This document shows, piece by piece, positions 18,194 to 27,753 of a stretch of 64,000 nucleotides of DNA. Every line of letters begins with the position of its first letter. Position 1 is the first letter of the stretch. This DNA is from Polaribacter litorisediminis. Its GTDB lineage: Bacteria > Bacteroidota > Bacteroidia > Flavobacteriales > Flavobacteriaceae. The notes below the pieces were generated by a model. It searched no databases and was not told the origin of the DNA. It worked only from the letters and a program-made list of their open reading frames with translations. Both the position numbers and the translations under genes were made by a program. The DNA lies in contig NZ_CP082966.1 in the NCBI RefSeq assembly GCF_019968605.1, positions 3,337,501-3,401,500 of the forward strand, read 5' to 3'.

Positions 18194-20575
18194 TTAGTTC
18201 TTAATAATGATTTGTTGTTGAATTTCCTCCCCAAAATTATCGATTACTGTAATCTTATGATGACCAATTTTAGGTGCAATTTGAAACTCATGAATTTCGT
18301 TTGTTTTTCCTAAATAGCTATTATTTAAATACCAATATAGCGTAATTTTTTTATTAGCATGAGCAACTTTTAAAATGATTCCGTTTTGTTTTCCCTCAAA
18401 ATCTCTGGGTAAAAAAATGGTGCTTTTTTCTGTTGGATATATAAATTTCATTCCGTTTTCTATTCCTCTAAAACAATCATTTCTAAATTTTGGCAACGGT
18501 TTGTAGAAAGGATTTTTAACCTTATAATAATACTCCATTAAAGGAGGCAAGACAAACCAAGATTTCTGTTTGATGTTTTCTATCGATGCACACGAAGTAT
18601 TTACCTGATAATTCTCTGATGCGTCTACATGTATAGAAATATGAAAAGGACAAGGTGCTGTTTTTAACCCTGAATTCTGAACATATTCTAGCTTTTTACG
18701 TTCACAGATTTCTGTAGCCCTAAAACCACTTTTAGTACAAATTTCGATTTCAGTCATTTCATCAAAAGGTTTTTCAAACCAATCTGATTTTGGTAATTTA
18801 TCAAAAACATCAAATAAAATAGGCGCTGCACTTTGCACTCCTACCAAACCGGGCCTTCCTTCTCCGTCTGCATTTCCTACCCAAACGCCCACAACATAGT
18901 CTTTGGTGGTGCCAATTGCCCAAGCATCTCTACAACCAAAACTTGTGCCTGTTTTCCAAGCAATTTGTTTTGCAGCATCAAAAAATTCCCAATTTCCTTC
19001 AGCATTGGGTCTATTTACTTCTTTTAAACTTTGAAAAGTCAAGTAAATCGATGCAGCATCAAAAATAATTTTTTCTGACGATTTTACGCCAAAATCGATT
19101 TTTTCATCCCCATAAAAAGTAGGCTCACAAAACTCATTTGTACGATATCTACTAGAGTTTTCTGTATAATGATTTACAGTAGATGCCATGGAAGCGTAAC
19201 TTTTACATAAATCCCATAAGTTACTTTCTGCACCTCCTAAAACAAGTGTTAACCCATAATGATTCGCATTTCTTCGGATATCTTTTAAGTTTAATTTTTG
19301 CAAATAATCATGAAATTTCTGCAAACCAAATTTTTGCAACATTCTAACTGTAGGTACATTTAAAGATTTTGCCAATGCTAATTTTGCTGAAATGGCGCCT
19401 GCATACTTTTTATCAAAATTTTCTGGTTGATAACTGCCGTAGTTTATCGGTACATCTGCGACTAAAGTATTCGGTAATAACTCGCCACTATCTAACATCG
19501 CTGCATATAAAAATGGTTTTAAAATACTTCCTGTACTTCTTGGTTTCGTAACAATGTCTACATCTTTTTGATGCTTTTTTGAGGTTAGCGTATTTCCTAC
19601 ATAGCTTAAAACTTGTCTTGTTTTTACATCTAAAATCAGTACCGCAATATTATGAATTCCGTTTTTACGCAATTGATTATACTGATTTTTAACAATATCA
19701 TTTGTTTGTATTTGCAAGCGCTTATCTATAGTAGTTTTTACAATTTCTCCTTTGTTAACTTTATGAATTCTTTGTAATAAATGGGGTGTAATTTGTGGTA
19801 AATTATAGGGTTTTTCAGGGATTTTTTCTAAAATTGATAACGCATAGGTTAGTGTATCAATCTCGTTTTTGGCGAGTAATTTTTGTAACAATCGATTTCT
19901 TTTCGCTACTAATTTCTGTTGATTTTTTCCGGGATACATTAAATTTGGCGCATTCGGCAACACGGCTAACGTTGCAGCTTCTGCCCAAGATAAATCTGCA
20001 GATTTTCTATTAAAATAACGCCAAGAAGCCGCATCTAGTCCAACAACATTTCCGCCAAAAGGAGCATTTGAACTCCAAAAAGTAAGAATTTTTTCTTTGG
20101 ATGCTCTCAATTCTAATCGTGTTGCCAAAACTAGTTCTTTTAATTTTTCAAAATAGGTTCTTGATCTGTCATCTCTGCTCAATCGAATGACTTGCTGCGT
20201 AATGGTGCTCCCTCCTCTTTTTATGCTTCCTGCTTCTAAATTTTGTTGGAAAGCCTTAAAAATAGAAACTGGATTAAAGCCTGGATGTTGATAAAAATGT
20301 TCATCTTCAAACTGAATTAAGCAGGTTTTAAATTTATCGGGAACAGCATCATTATGCGGAAATCTCCATTGGCCGTCTTGTGCAATTAAGGCCCCTAATA
20401 ATTCATTATTTTTACTTGTAATTACTGTAGATGTTGGTTTTGTAAACAGCTGCTTTGGCAAACAAAAGGCATAGAAAATTATCAAAATCAAAAGAAATAT
20501 TGTTTTCTTTTTGTGTTTCTCCTGCAAGGTTTTAAAAACCTTGTAGGTATAGTTGTATAACTTCTCTTTTTTCAA
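18194..20575 (-). CDS. pbpC: Penicillin-binding protein 1C
   Basis: A 793-residue bifunctional peptidoglycan synthase. A membrane anchor (about 24-42) is followed by a GT51 glycosyltransferase domain with Glu90 (FEDEHFYQHPGF) and RGGSTITQQV, a transpeptidase domain with Ser350-x-x-Lys353 (TGSILKPF) and KTGTS, and a C-terminal BiPBP_C Ig-like domain (about 700-793). PbpC is typically encoded next to an alpha-2-macroglobulin, thought to trap proteases after cell-wall damage, and that gene lies 88 bp upstream here. Residues about 10-19 are encoded by a palindromic repeat that also occurs outside genes (see repeats), so the cytoplasmic tail has absorbed a mobile-looking element. Confidence 0.95.
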   Translation of the reverse strand: MKKEKLYNYTYKVFKTLQEKHKKKTIFLLILIIFYAFCLPKQLFTKPTSTVITSKNNELLGALIAQDGQWRFPHNDAVPDKFKTCLIQFEDEHFYQHPGFNPVSIFKAFQQNLEAGSIKRGGSTITQQVIRLSRDDRSRTYFEKLKELVLATRLELRASKEKILTFWSSNAPFGGNVVGLDAASWRYFNRKSADLSWAEAATLAVLPNAPNLMYPGKNQQKLVAKRNRLLQKLLAKNEIDTLTYALSILEKIPEKPYNLPQITPHLLQRIHKVNKGEIVKTTIDKRLQIQTNDIVKNQYNQLRKNGIHNIAVLILDVKTRQVLSYVGNTLTSKKHQKDVDIVTKPRSTGSILKPFLYAAMLDSGELLPNTLVADVPINYGSYQPENFDKKYAGAISAKLALAKSLNVPTVRMLQKFGLQKFHDYLQKLNLKDIRRNANHYGLTLVLGGAESNLWDLCKSYASMASTVNHYTENSSRYRTNEFCEPTFYGDEKIDFGVKSSEKIIFDAASIYLTFQSLKEVNRPNAEGNWEFFDAAKQIAWKTGTSFGCRDAWAIGTTKDYVVGVWVGNADGEGRPGLVGVQSAAPILFDVFDKLPKSDWFEKPFDEMTEIEICTKSGFRATEICERKKLEYVQNSGLKTAPCPFHISIHVDASENYQVNTSCASIENIKQKSWFVLPPLMEYYYKVKNPFYKPLPKFRNDCFRGIENGMKFIYPTEKSTIFLPRDFEGKQNGIILKVAHANKKITLYWYLNNSYLGKTNEIHEFQIAPKIGHHKITVIDNFGEEIQQQIIIKN
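20521..20547 (-). repeat. 27-nt palindromic repeat, copy 1, inside pbpC
   Basis: Arms CCTGCAAGGTTTT and AAAACCTTGTAGG around one central base. On the minus strand it is identical to the plus-strand copy at 27236-27262. It encodes about residues 10-19 of PbpC. Confidence 0.85.
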
Positions 20576-20615
20576 TTTAATTTTTTGGAATAAAACTCAA
20601 TTGTACAATTATAAA

Positions 20616-20642
20616 CCTACAAGGTCTTGGAGACCTTGCAGG
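20616..20642. repeat. 27-nt palindromic repeat, copy 2, pbpC/A2M gap
   Basis: Arms CCTACAAGGTCT and AGACCTTGCAGG. Compared with copies 1 and 3, the innermost paired positions changed together (T-A to C-G), keeping the stem. It lies 21 bp after the alpha-2-macroglobulin stop, so it could also act as a processing hairpin between the two genes. Confidence 0.85.
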
Positions 20643-20663
20643 ATTGACTAATAAATTATTGAT

Positions 20664-23600
20664 CTACTTCACTACCTCAACCCAACTTCCTTTCGTTCTC
20701 ACCAAATAATCATTGTCATACATTGCTTCTACTTGAATTCCTGGTAAATAGTAAGTTCCTAAATATGCCGCGTTTAACAACACTGTAAAAGTTTTTGTTT
20801 CTGGTACTTTTGATTGCTCTTTCAAATCGAAGTAAAAATTAACACGATCGTCTCTAATATCGGTATAGCGAGCTTCACTTTTTGTCGATGTTCCAAAATC
20901 TGTAAAACGAGTGTTTACGATTTCCCATCCTGAAGGAAAAATTTGCGTAAGCGCAATATCATTTATGGCTTCATTTTTAGAAGTACTCACATTAATTTCA
21001 GCGACAAAATCCTGACCTTGTTTTAGTGTTTTTATATCAATTTTATTTCCTTGAACATCTTTATAATTCACAGAAACGCTTAAACCTCTACTTTCTGAAA
21101 GTTCATCACCTAAAGGCAACTTCCCTAAATTTATAATTCTTGCAAACACAATATTATCATCAACATTCTGAATTGTAATTGAATTTAGACCTTCTTTTAG
21201 CTCAATTTTTCTTTGCAGAAAAGAACTATTTGTGGTTATTTTCTCTGTTTTATTAGTATTTGTGTAGTTTAAATTGATGGATTTTCCGCCATTTTTAACC
21301 ACCATTTTTCCAATAGACACTAAACTATAAGCGGTTGTTTGCGTGCTTAACCAATGATTACTAGACAATTCTTTGGCAATAGTTTCCGCCAACTCTTTTG
21401 TGCTTTTATCATTTAGTAATAACATCGTTTCTAAAGCCATCGCTCTATTTCTGGTTACAGAACCATACGTACGATGATCGTAGTTCACAAAGTTTACATT
21501 GGCAGTTTTTATAATGGCATCACTCGCCTCTTTTTGCCCCACCAAAGCATAAGCGGCGGCTAATCTCCATTTTGCTTCATTGGTAATTTGTTTAAATTCT
21601 CGCAATCTATTCATGGCCGATAAATCTGGACTTCCTGCCAAAGCTAGCGTGTATAACCTGTATGCTTGTGCAAAATCTGTGGTATACTGCGTATAGCTTG
21701 GTCGCCAATTTCTAGCTTCTTTTTTTTGATATTTAATAAAATTAGACTTGAACGTTAAGGGCAATACAAATCCTTTTTTTGCTGCTTCTAACATAAAATG
21801 ACCAGCGTAACTAGTTCCCCAATCACTCACATTATTTTCTCCCATCCAATAACTTAAACCTCCATTTACTTTTTGAAAATCACCTAATCGTTCGATTCCT
21901 TTTTCTATATTTTTTTGAACTTCAGAGCGTTTTGCTGAGGTTAAATCAAACAAATCATTTAAAAATAATTGCGGAAAAACACTGGAGGTCGTTTGCTCAA
22001 CACAACCATGAGGATATCGTATTAAATAATCTAATCTACCAGAAAAATTAATTGGCGGAATCGTTGATAATTCTAAGATTGCCGAGTTTGAACCTTCCAC
22101 TCCAAAGGTATCAAAATTGATGATTTGTGTTTCTGTACCCTGAATAGTTTTATCAAGGATTGTTGAAGTCATCGGATTAGGATTTACGACATCGAGTTCT
22201 ACTTTATAAGATGCTTTTTCTCCGTTGCCGGATGCAAGAATCTCCACAGTATGAACACCATTCGCTTTTAAAACATCCAACTCAAAATACACCATTTTCT
22301 CGTCTGGTTTCTCAAAGTTTACGGTTTGTGTTTTGTTCCCAACAACAGCTATTCCGTTTGTTGTTTTTATTTGAACTGTTACGTTTTTCACTTTTTTATC
22401 CATCGCAAAAACGGAAATTGGCAAAGTAACTTTTTCTTTTGGTGATAATTTTCTTGGTAGCGTTGCCAGCACCATTAATGGCTTTTTAACAGGCACTGTT
22501 TTTTCGGTATTTCCGAAAGCTTCATTTTTAACATCACCTGCAACCACCATCGTTCTCACGGAACCGATATAATTTGGCAACCTAATTTTATGGACTTTTT
22601 TTGCTCCTTTTTCTAAATAAAAAGGTCCTAAATATTTTACTACAGGTTTAAATCTATTGGCTTTTTGATTTTTTCCTTTTGATACACTTCCGTCTCCACC
22701 AATTGCAAAAACTTGATCTATGCTTCCTGAATATGCGCCTATAACGTCATCAAAAATATCCCAAGTTTTTACCCCTAAAGCTTCTCTTGCATAAAAATCG
22801 TCGTATGCATTTGGCGTTTTAAATCGTGTTAAATCTAACAAACCTTCCTCTACAATTGCCAAAGTATAAGTCATTGATTTGTTATTCTTTTCCGATACTT
22901 TTACAGAGAACTCTTCTTCTGGTTGCAGCACATCTAACATATTAATTTCTGGCTCTAATTTTGTGTTTTTGTCTCCTACCAAAATCGGAATTACACCATA
23001 CAACCGAATTGGCAAATCGTTTTCTGAAACTTGATGTGGTTGCAATAAAGAAATATTTACAAACACATTGGGCGTCATATTTTTTTGAATCGGAATTTCA
23101 ACGGAAGTTGTTCCTTTTTGAGTTTCTACCCATTTTGTTTCTAAAACTCTTGAACCATTTTCAATACTGATGAGCGCTCTTCCTTTGCTTCCTGAAGGAA
23201 ATATTATTTTAGCAGTTTCACCAACATTATAGCTTTCTTTATCCGCAGAAAATACCAACATTTTTGCAGCTTCTTTGTCGCCAGAAGTTGAGTTTTGCCA
23301 CCAATTTTTATAGAAATAAGCGGTTCTTCCCGTTGCGTGACCACTTTTTTTATCAATAACTCGTATTAAAAATCTTCCTCTATCATTTTCTGGAATATTC
23401 AACTTAAAAACACCTTCTCCTTTAGAATTGGTAACCACTTTTAAAGTTTGATAAGGCTTATGATAACTACTAGATGTATATGCTGATAAATTATCTTCAG
23501 AAGAACTCCACCACCAACGCCATTTTATTTGATACACCTGCACTTCAATTTCATCATTTTTAATTGGCATTCCTTTTTCATCCACAGAGATTAACGAAAA

Positions 23601-26207
23601 AGTTTGATTTTCATCAGTAAAAAAAGATCCGTATTTGTTTCCTTTAGGAGATTTTAATCCTACAAAAGAGGTAAAAGGCGCATATTTTTTTGTGAAAGCA
23701 TCCATTGAAAAATCACCACCATTTTCAAATGCTCTTACTAAAAACTGAACGTTTAACATTCCTGGAGCATTTTTACCAACGGTTAACTTATTGCTAATTT
23801 TTGCCAATCCGTTGTTATCTAATTTCCCCTCAAAAAGGGTAATTTCTTCGGATGAAAAACTTCTTGATGGATCTAAAAAAACATACGCTTTATAGTTTTC
23901 AAAACTAAAATTTGAGGCCGAAACTTTTGCTTTCACCTCCGCTTTTAAGTTTTTAGCAGGGGTTCCATGCAACCACTTTACATCTAAAGTTCCTTTTATC
24001 GGCTTGCTAGAAGATAGAATTTCATCTTCAAAATCTACTTTAATTTTTAAACGGTTTGGTTTAACCGTTTCAATTTTTAAGGTTTTATAAAACTTTGCAC
24101 CTCCAACTGAAACTTTTGCGGAATAATTCCCTGTTTTTGCCTCTGGCGAAGTAGTTACTGTAAATTTATAAAACTTATGAAGATTTTCTGAAGTTACCTT
24201 TTTGTAAACTAACTTTCCATTAGGATCAGTAACTTCTAACTTTATAGGATGATTTTTAGGCAATTCATTCTCTACATCATTCAACAAAAAAGTTAAATGC
24301 AAAGAATCTCCAGGTCTCCAAACACCTCGTTCGCCATACAAATAGCCTTTTAATCCTTGCTGAGTTTTGCTGCCAGAAACATCAAACTTACTCAACGACA
24401 AGGAATTACCGTCTGCTAATTTAAGATATCCTTTATTTCTTCCTTTCGAAACCATGGCAAAAGCCGCATTTTTTGATGAATTGATGGTTACAAAACCATC
24501 TGAATCCGTTGAAGACGATGCGATTTCTTGCTGTTGAAAGTTAAATAATTTTACGTTTGCTCCCACTTCGGGTTGTGCATTTAAAATATTGTTCACTGCC
24601 AAGAAGTAAGAGTTTTCGACTCCTTGTTTTACGATAATTCCTAAGTTTGATGCCAATACGTTTTGAGCAATCATTTTATCTTGGTCGTAATACGCTTCGT
24701 GGCATGGATTTTCTCGTTCTCGCCAATTATAATTTTCGTTTTTATACCTATATAATTTATTGTCCCAATACAACTCTTCCCTTATTTCCTCATCATCAAC
24801 TTCGCTATAATCATCCTCATTAAAAGCATTTGAATCATTTTCAGAATTTTCATTTCCTAAAGTGCTACAATCGGCAAAAACTTGATTTTTATTATAATTG
24901 AGTTCAATTCTGTAGATTGCTCCGGGTTCGGTAGCCACCATTTTAGAAATATCAATGCTATATGCTTTCCATTTTTGCGTATTGTTTTGTTCATTATTAA
25001 TTAAAGTAATGGTTTGTTTGGCAACTCTTCTTCCAACTCTTTTTAAATCATACTCGTTGTTGCTATTCAAATTATTATCCTGTAAAAACTGCAACACATT
25101 GTCTTCAAAAACTTTAATAATTCTAACATCCACTTCCCGCACATTAACGGCTTCAAAATTGAACTTTAAATTCTTTGAATTCGGTAAAATAGTTCCGTTA
25201 GAAATGGCTCTTATTTGTGGTTTTTCCTGTTCAAAAGAGATCGTTTCCTGAAATGTGTCTTTAAGTTTATACTCCTCTGTATCTTTAATTCCTTGAAAAA
25301 CCGAAACTAAAATATCTCCAGAGAACTTGGCTTCAGAAAAAACTTTTAACTCATTACCGTTGACAATAAATCTTGGTTTTACTAAATTCTCAATCACGAC
25401 CAATCCGTCAAAATTTTGTTGCTTTTTTAGTGTATTCGAAAAATTAACAGAAATATACTGCTCATTGGTGTTATTCACGCTTATATGAACAACTTTAAAA
25501 TTATTTTTACCAGGGATGATAATTTCATTTTCACCATTGTTTTCCGCATTTATAGCAGCACCATTCCACTGAACAACTAATTTAGAATCCTCTTCAAAAC
25601 GGTGAATACTATCAATTTTGAACTCAAAAATTTTTCCTGACTGGTAAGACTCATTCCAAACAACATTTTTATCATCTCCTTTTTGCGAGGCCTTCAGAAG
25701 TGTTTTTGCATTTTCTAAGGAAATAATATCTGCAGATTTTACAACACCTTCTAAATATTGATACTCTTTTGAATACGATTGTAACACCTCTGTTTTAATT
25801 GAAAAGTTTGGTGCAATTGTTTTAAATTGGAATGTATAATCTTCAAATTTTTCTGGAATACTTTTATAAATTTCCGACAACTTAACCGTTACTGAATATT
25901 CGGTATCTGGCTCTAAATTTTCATCAGGAATAAAAATAAAAGCATGTTTATTAAAGATTTCAATTTTTCCGCTTACAAAGGGTTTTATGGATAAAATATC
26001 TGCAGAGATTTCTTGATTCGCTTCCCAGCCTTCTACATCTTTAACAAGATTTATATTTAACTTTTTCTTCACCGAAACCACCCCAGACGTTGTGTAACTT
26101 ATATATTCTTTGAAACTATAAATATTATCGATTGCTATTTTCTCTTTTTTACAAGAAAAAATTAATAAGAAAATAATGAGAATTGAGGGTAAGTTTTTTA
26201 GTTTCAT
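20664..26207 (-). CDS. Alpha-2-macroglobulin family lipoprotein
   Basis: A giant exported protein, 1847 residues from ATG 26207. I prefer this start to one 15 codons upstream because it places a clean lipoprotein signal (MKLKNLPSILIIFLLIFSC, Cys19) at the N-terminus. Successive MG domains carry the VWRPGDSLH-type MG1 landmark near residue 620. The thioester motif is intact: GCVEQ with Cys at about 1402, followed by the helical thioester-domain toroid. Bacterial A2Ms trap foreign proteases in the periplasm and pair with PbpC, encoded downstream. An acidic low-complexity insert lies near residues 450-480. Confidence 0.95.
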   Translation of the reverse strand: MKLKNLPSILIIFLLIFSCKKEKIAIDNIYSFKEYISYTTSGVVSVKKKLNINLVKDVEGWEANQEISADILSIKPFVSGKIEIFNKHAFIFIPDENLEPDTEYSVTVKLSEIYKSIPEKFEDYTFQFKTIAPNFSIKTEVLQSYSKEYQYLEGVVKSADIISLENAKTLLKASQKGDDKNVVWNESYQSGKIFEFKIDSIHRFEEDSKLVVQWNGAAINAENNGENEIIIPGKNNFKVVHISVNNTNEQYISVNFSNTLKKQQNFDGLVVIENLVKPRFIVNGNELKVFSEAKFSGDILVSVFQGIKDTEEYKLKDTFQETISFEQEKPQIRAISNGTILPNSKNLKFNFEAVNVREVDVRIIKVFEDNVLQFLQDNNLNSNNEYDLKRVGRRVAKQTITLINNEQNNTQKWKAYSIDISKMVATEPGAIYRIELNYNKNQVFADCSTLGNENSENDSNAFNEDDYSEVDDEEIREELYWDNKLYRYKNENYNWRERENPCHEAYYDQDKMIAQNVLASNLGIIVKQGVENSYFLAVNNILNAQPEVGANVKLFNFQQQEIASSSTDSDGFVTINSSKNAAFAMVSKGRNKGYLKLADGNSLSLSKFDVSGSKTQQGLKGYLYGERGVWRPGDSLHLTFLLNDVENELPKNHPIKLEVTDPNGKLVYKKVTSENLHKFYKFTVTTSPEAKTGNYSAKVSVGGAKFYKTLKIETVKPNRLKIKVDFEDEILSSSKPIKGTLDVKWLHGTPAKNLKAEVKAKVSASNFSFENYKAYVFLDPSRSFSSEEITLFEGKLDNNGLAKISNKLTVGKNAPGMLNVQFLVRAFENGGDFSMDAFTKKYAPFTSFVGLKSPKGNKYGSFFTDENQTFSLISVDEKGMPIKNDEIEVQVYQIKWRWWWSSSEDNLSAYTSSSYHKPYQTLKVVTNSKGEGVFKLNIPENDRGRFLIRVIDKKSGHATGRTAYFYKNWWQNSTSGDKEAAKMLVFSADKESYNVGETAKIIFPSGSKGRALISIENGSRVLETKWVETQKGTTSVEIPIQKNMTPNVFVNISLLQPHQVSENDLPIRLYGVIPILVGDKNTKLEPEINMLDVLQPEEEFSVKVSEKNNKSMTYTLAIVEEGLLDLTRFKTPNAYDDFYAREALGVKTWDIFDDVIGAYSGSIDQVFAIGGDGSVSKGKNQKANRFKPVVKYLGPFYLEKGAKKVHKIRLPNYIGSVRTMVVAGDVKNEAFGNTEKTVPVKKPLMVLATLPRKLSPKEKVTLPISVFAMDKKVKNVTVQIKTTNGIAVVGNKTQTVNFEKPDEKMVYFELDVLKANGVHTVEILASGNGEKASYKVELDVVNPNPMTSTILDKTIQGTETQIINFDTFGVEGSNSAILELSTIPPINFSGRLDYLIRYPHGCVEQTTSSVFPQLFLNDLFDLTSAKRSEVQKNIEKGIERLGDFQKVNGGLSYWMGENNVSDWGTSYAGHFMLEAAKKGFVLPLTFKSNFIKYQKKEARNWRPSYTQYTTDFAQAYRLYTLALAGSPDLSAMNRLREFKQITNEAKWRLAAAYALVGQKEASDAIIKTANVNFVNYDHRTYGSVTRNRAMALETMLLLNDKSTKELAETIAKELSSNHWLSTQTTAYSLVSIGKMVVKNGGKSINLNYTNTNKTEKITTNSSFLQRKIELKEGLNSITIQNVDDNIVFARIINLGKLPLGDELSESRGLSVSVNYKDVQGNKIDIKTLKQGQDFVAEINVSTSKNEAINDIALTQIFPSGWEIVNTRFTDFGTSTKSEARYTDIRDDRVNFYFDLKEQSKVPETKTFTVLLNAAYLGTYYLPGIQVEAMYDNDYLVRTKGSWVEVVK

Positions 26208-26260
26208 AGCTGATGAATTTAATATCACAACCAAAAATAGTGATTTAACCATGGAAAAAA

Positions 26261-26281
26261 TTACGAATTGAGAATTCGTAA
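26261..26281. other. Short perfect inverted repeat upstream of the A2M gene
   Basis: TTACGAATT (26261-26269) and AATTCGTAA (26273-26281) with a 3-base loop, 54-74 bp upstream of the A2M start. It could be an operator or part of the leader; no partner site was seen. Confidence 0.4.
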
Positions 26282-26307
26282 GGTTCTTTTTAGAATTCGA
26301 AGGATAT

Positions 26308-26339
26308 AAAAAACCTCAATCTTGTAGATTGAGGTTTTT
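26308..26339 (-). terminator. Terminator after tRNA-Cys
   Basis: Stem CCTCAATCT/AGATTGAGG (26314-26322, 26326-26334) flanked by A5 and T5 tracts, a textbook intrinsic terminator immediately 3' of the tRNA on the minus strand. Confidence 0.9.
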
Positions 26340-26340
26340 G

Positions 26341-26411
26341 AGGTGTCTAGCGGATTCGAACCGCTGTACATGGTTTTGCAAACCATTGCCTAGCCACTCG
26401 GCCAAGACACC
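26341..26411 (-). tRNA. tRNA-Cys (GCA)
   Basis: A 71-nt cloverleaf on the minus strand: acceptor GGTGTCT pairs with AGACACC, the anticodon stem ATGGT/ACCAT encloses loop TTGCAAA with anticodon GCA, and the T loop is GGTTCGAATCC. The discriminator base is T (U73), the cysteine identity element. No CCA is encoded. A strong promoter precedes it and a terminator follows. Confidence 0.97.
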
Positions 26412-26429
26412 TTTTTTAAATTGAGATTG

Positions 26430-26459
26430 CAAATTTACGCAAATTTACAAGTACTGCAA
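26430..26459 (-). promoter_or_regulatory. Promoter of tRNA-Cys
   Basis: On the minus strand TTG (26459-26457), N19, then TAAATTTG (26437-26430): an exact match to the Bacteroidota housekeeping promoter, with the expected start about 10 bp before the tRNA. A second TAAATTTG box overlaps upstream at 26447-26440. Confidence 0.85.
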
Positions 26460-26466
26460 GCATTTT

Positions 26467-26847
26467 TTATGTTTTGATTTTCCAAGGCGGATTTACTCTG
26501 TTTTCTCCACCGTAAAATAAAATAATTTGATTGCCATCTATATCTTTTAAGCGCGCCTCACGCCACAACCATGACGTATCATTTGGTTTTTCCTCAAAAT
26601 GGATTCCTTGTTTCATCAAATCAGCCACCTTTTCATCTAAATCCTCACATTCAAAATAAATATAAATACCATCTCCTCTTTGCATTTGGTCTACTTTATG
26701 AATCGAAAAAGTTGAGTTTCCATCTGGGCAAACAAACCTTGCATAGTTTGGTAAAGCCTCGACAATTAATTCTAATCCCAATGTTTTATAAAAAGGAATT
26801 GCCTTGGTTACATCTAAAGAAGGAACTGTAATTTGATTTAAATTCAT
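26467..26847 (-). CDS. VOC (glyoxalase/bleomycin-resistance fold) protein
   Basis: A 126-residue single vicinal-oxygen-chelate domain: LNQITVPSLDVTKAIPFYKTLGLELI is the typical first beta-alpha-beta unit, and IYIYFECEDLDEKVADLMKQGI plus ARLKDIDGNQIILF the second. Such proteins range from dioxygenases to metal-binding resistance proteins, and the substrate cannot be deduced. It starts 9 bp after the folB stop, so they are likely co-transcribed. Confidence 0.88.
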   Translation of the reverse strand: MNLNQITVPSLDVTKAIPFYKTLGLELIVEALPNYARFVCPDGNSTFSIHKVDQMQRGDGIYIYFECEDLDEKVADLMKQGIHFEEKPNDTSWLWREARLKDIDGNQIILFYGGENRVNPPWKIKT

Positions 26848-26856
26848 TGATGAATA

Positions 26857-27213
26857 TTACCTTTCTTTTGTCAAAATAACAACAACTTCTTCTACATTTC
26901 CGCCAATTGGAGGATTTATTTTTGAAACTGAAACCGTTGCTTTTTCAATCATTTTTAGTTCTCTAAAAAAACGGTCTAGAATCCTCTGAGCAACTTCCTC
27001 TAACAATTTAGAACGAATTGCCATTTCTTCTTTTACCACATGATTTAAGTGCACATAATCTACCGTGTCAGCTAATTCATCTGTTTTTGCTGATTTTTTT
27101 AAATCAGCTTCTACGATTACATCAACCCTATATGCTGATCCAATTTTTGCTTCTTCGTCTAAACAACCGTGATAAGCGTAAAGTTTGATGTTGTTTACTT
27201 TTATGATTCCCAA
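26857..27213 (-). CDS. folB: Dihydroneopterin aldolase
   Basis: A 118-residue enzyme of folate synthesis, cleaving dihydroneopterin to 6-hydroxymethyl-dihydropterin and glycolaldehyde. The conserved N-terminal KLYAYHGCLDEE holds the pterin-binding Tyr/His region, VDYVHLNHVVKEEM the central helix, and the C-terminal VSVSKINPPIGGNVEEV the catalytic Lys. Length is typical (about 120). A palindromic repeat lies 23 bp upstream. Confidence 0.93.
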   Translation of the reverse strand: MGIIKVNNIKLYAYHGCLDEEAKIGSAYRVDVIVEADLKKSAKTDELADTVDYVHLNHVVKEEMAIRSKLLEEVAQRILDRFFRELKMIEKATVSVSKINPPIGGNVEEVVVILTKER

Positions 27214-27235
27214 AATAATTTGATATTTTAAAATA

Positions 27236-27262
27236 CCTACAAGGTTTTTAAAACCTTGCAGG
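27236..27262 (+). repeat. 27-nt palindromic repeat, copy 3, upstream of folB
   Basis: Arms CCTACAAGGTTTT and AAAACCTTGCAGG around one base, the exact reverse complement of the copy inside pbpC. It sits in the 63-bp gap between the DUF2452 gene and folB. Confidence 0.85.
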
Positions 27263-27276
27263 ATAAATATAGTTTG

Positions 27277-27687
27277 TTACTCTATTTTCTCCCACATTTT
27301 ATCTGTATTTAACCTGAAAGAACCAATGTAATCAAAGCTACATTGTGCTGGTTCTATGATTGATAAAAATGGCTCTCCATTTCTATTATTGTATAAATGA
27401 TAATTCTCACCAAAAATAGGTTCGAAACTAAACTTTGCGTTGTAAATTAAATCATTGTATTGAAACTTTTGCATTAAGGTTTCATACTCCTTTTTAACTT
27501 CGTCAAACTTCGATTTTAGTTGTTTATTTACACGTTGAATTCCGTCATTTTTCCAACTTGCCGTGTTTAATGGCTTAATTACAGGAGAACTTGCAGAAGT
27601 TCCGTAAGGTTTTAAAGCCGCATCATATTGTTGCGTTTCTTCATTAAAAACAACTAAATCTGGTTTTTTTTCTGCGTCTTTATTCAT
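27277..27687 (-). CDS. DUF2452 domain protein
   Basis: A 136-residue soluble protein resembling the DUF2452 family common in Bacteroidota: opening KKPDLVVFNEETQQYDA, the central amphipathic helix RVNKQLKSKFDEVKKEYETL, and the conserved C-terminal NGEPFLSIIEP plus FRLNTDKMWEKI. Function unknown. It precedes folB on the same strand with a 63-bp gap containing a palindrome, so co-transcription is possible. No signal peptide. Confidence 0.8.
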   Translation of the reverse strand: MNKDAEKKPDLVVFNEETQQYDAALKPYGTSASSPVIKPLNTASWKNDGIQRVNKQLKSKFDEVKKEYETLMQKFQYNDLIYNAKFSFEPIFGENYHLYNNRNGEPFLSIIEPAQCSFDYIGSFRLNTDKMWEKIE

Positions 27688-27753
27688 CCTGCAAAATTAC
27701 GATAAAAAATAAACACGAAACTCCGTTTTTAGAAAACTTTAACTGGCAAAAAT

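Noticed and set aside
26208..26252. Upstream ATG for the alpha-2-macroglobulin gene
   Set aside because: It would put 15 hydrophobic residues ahead of an otherwise perfect lipoprotein signal peptide; ATG 26207 is preferred.
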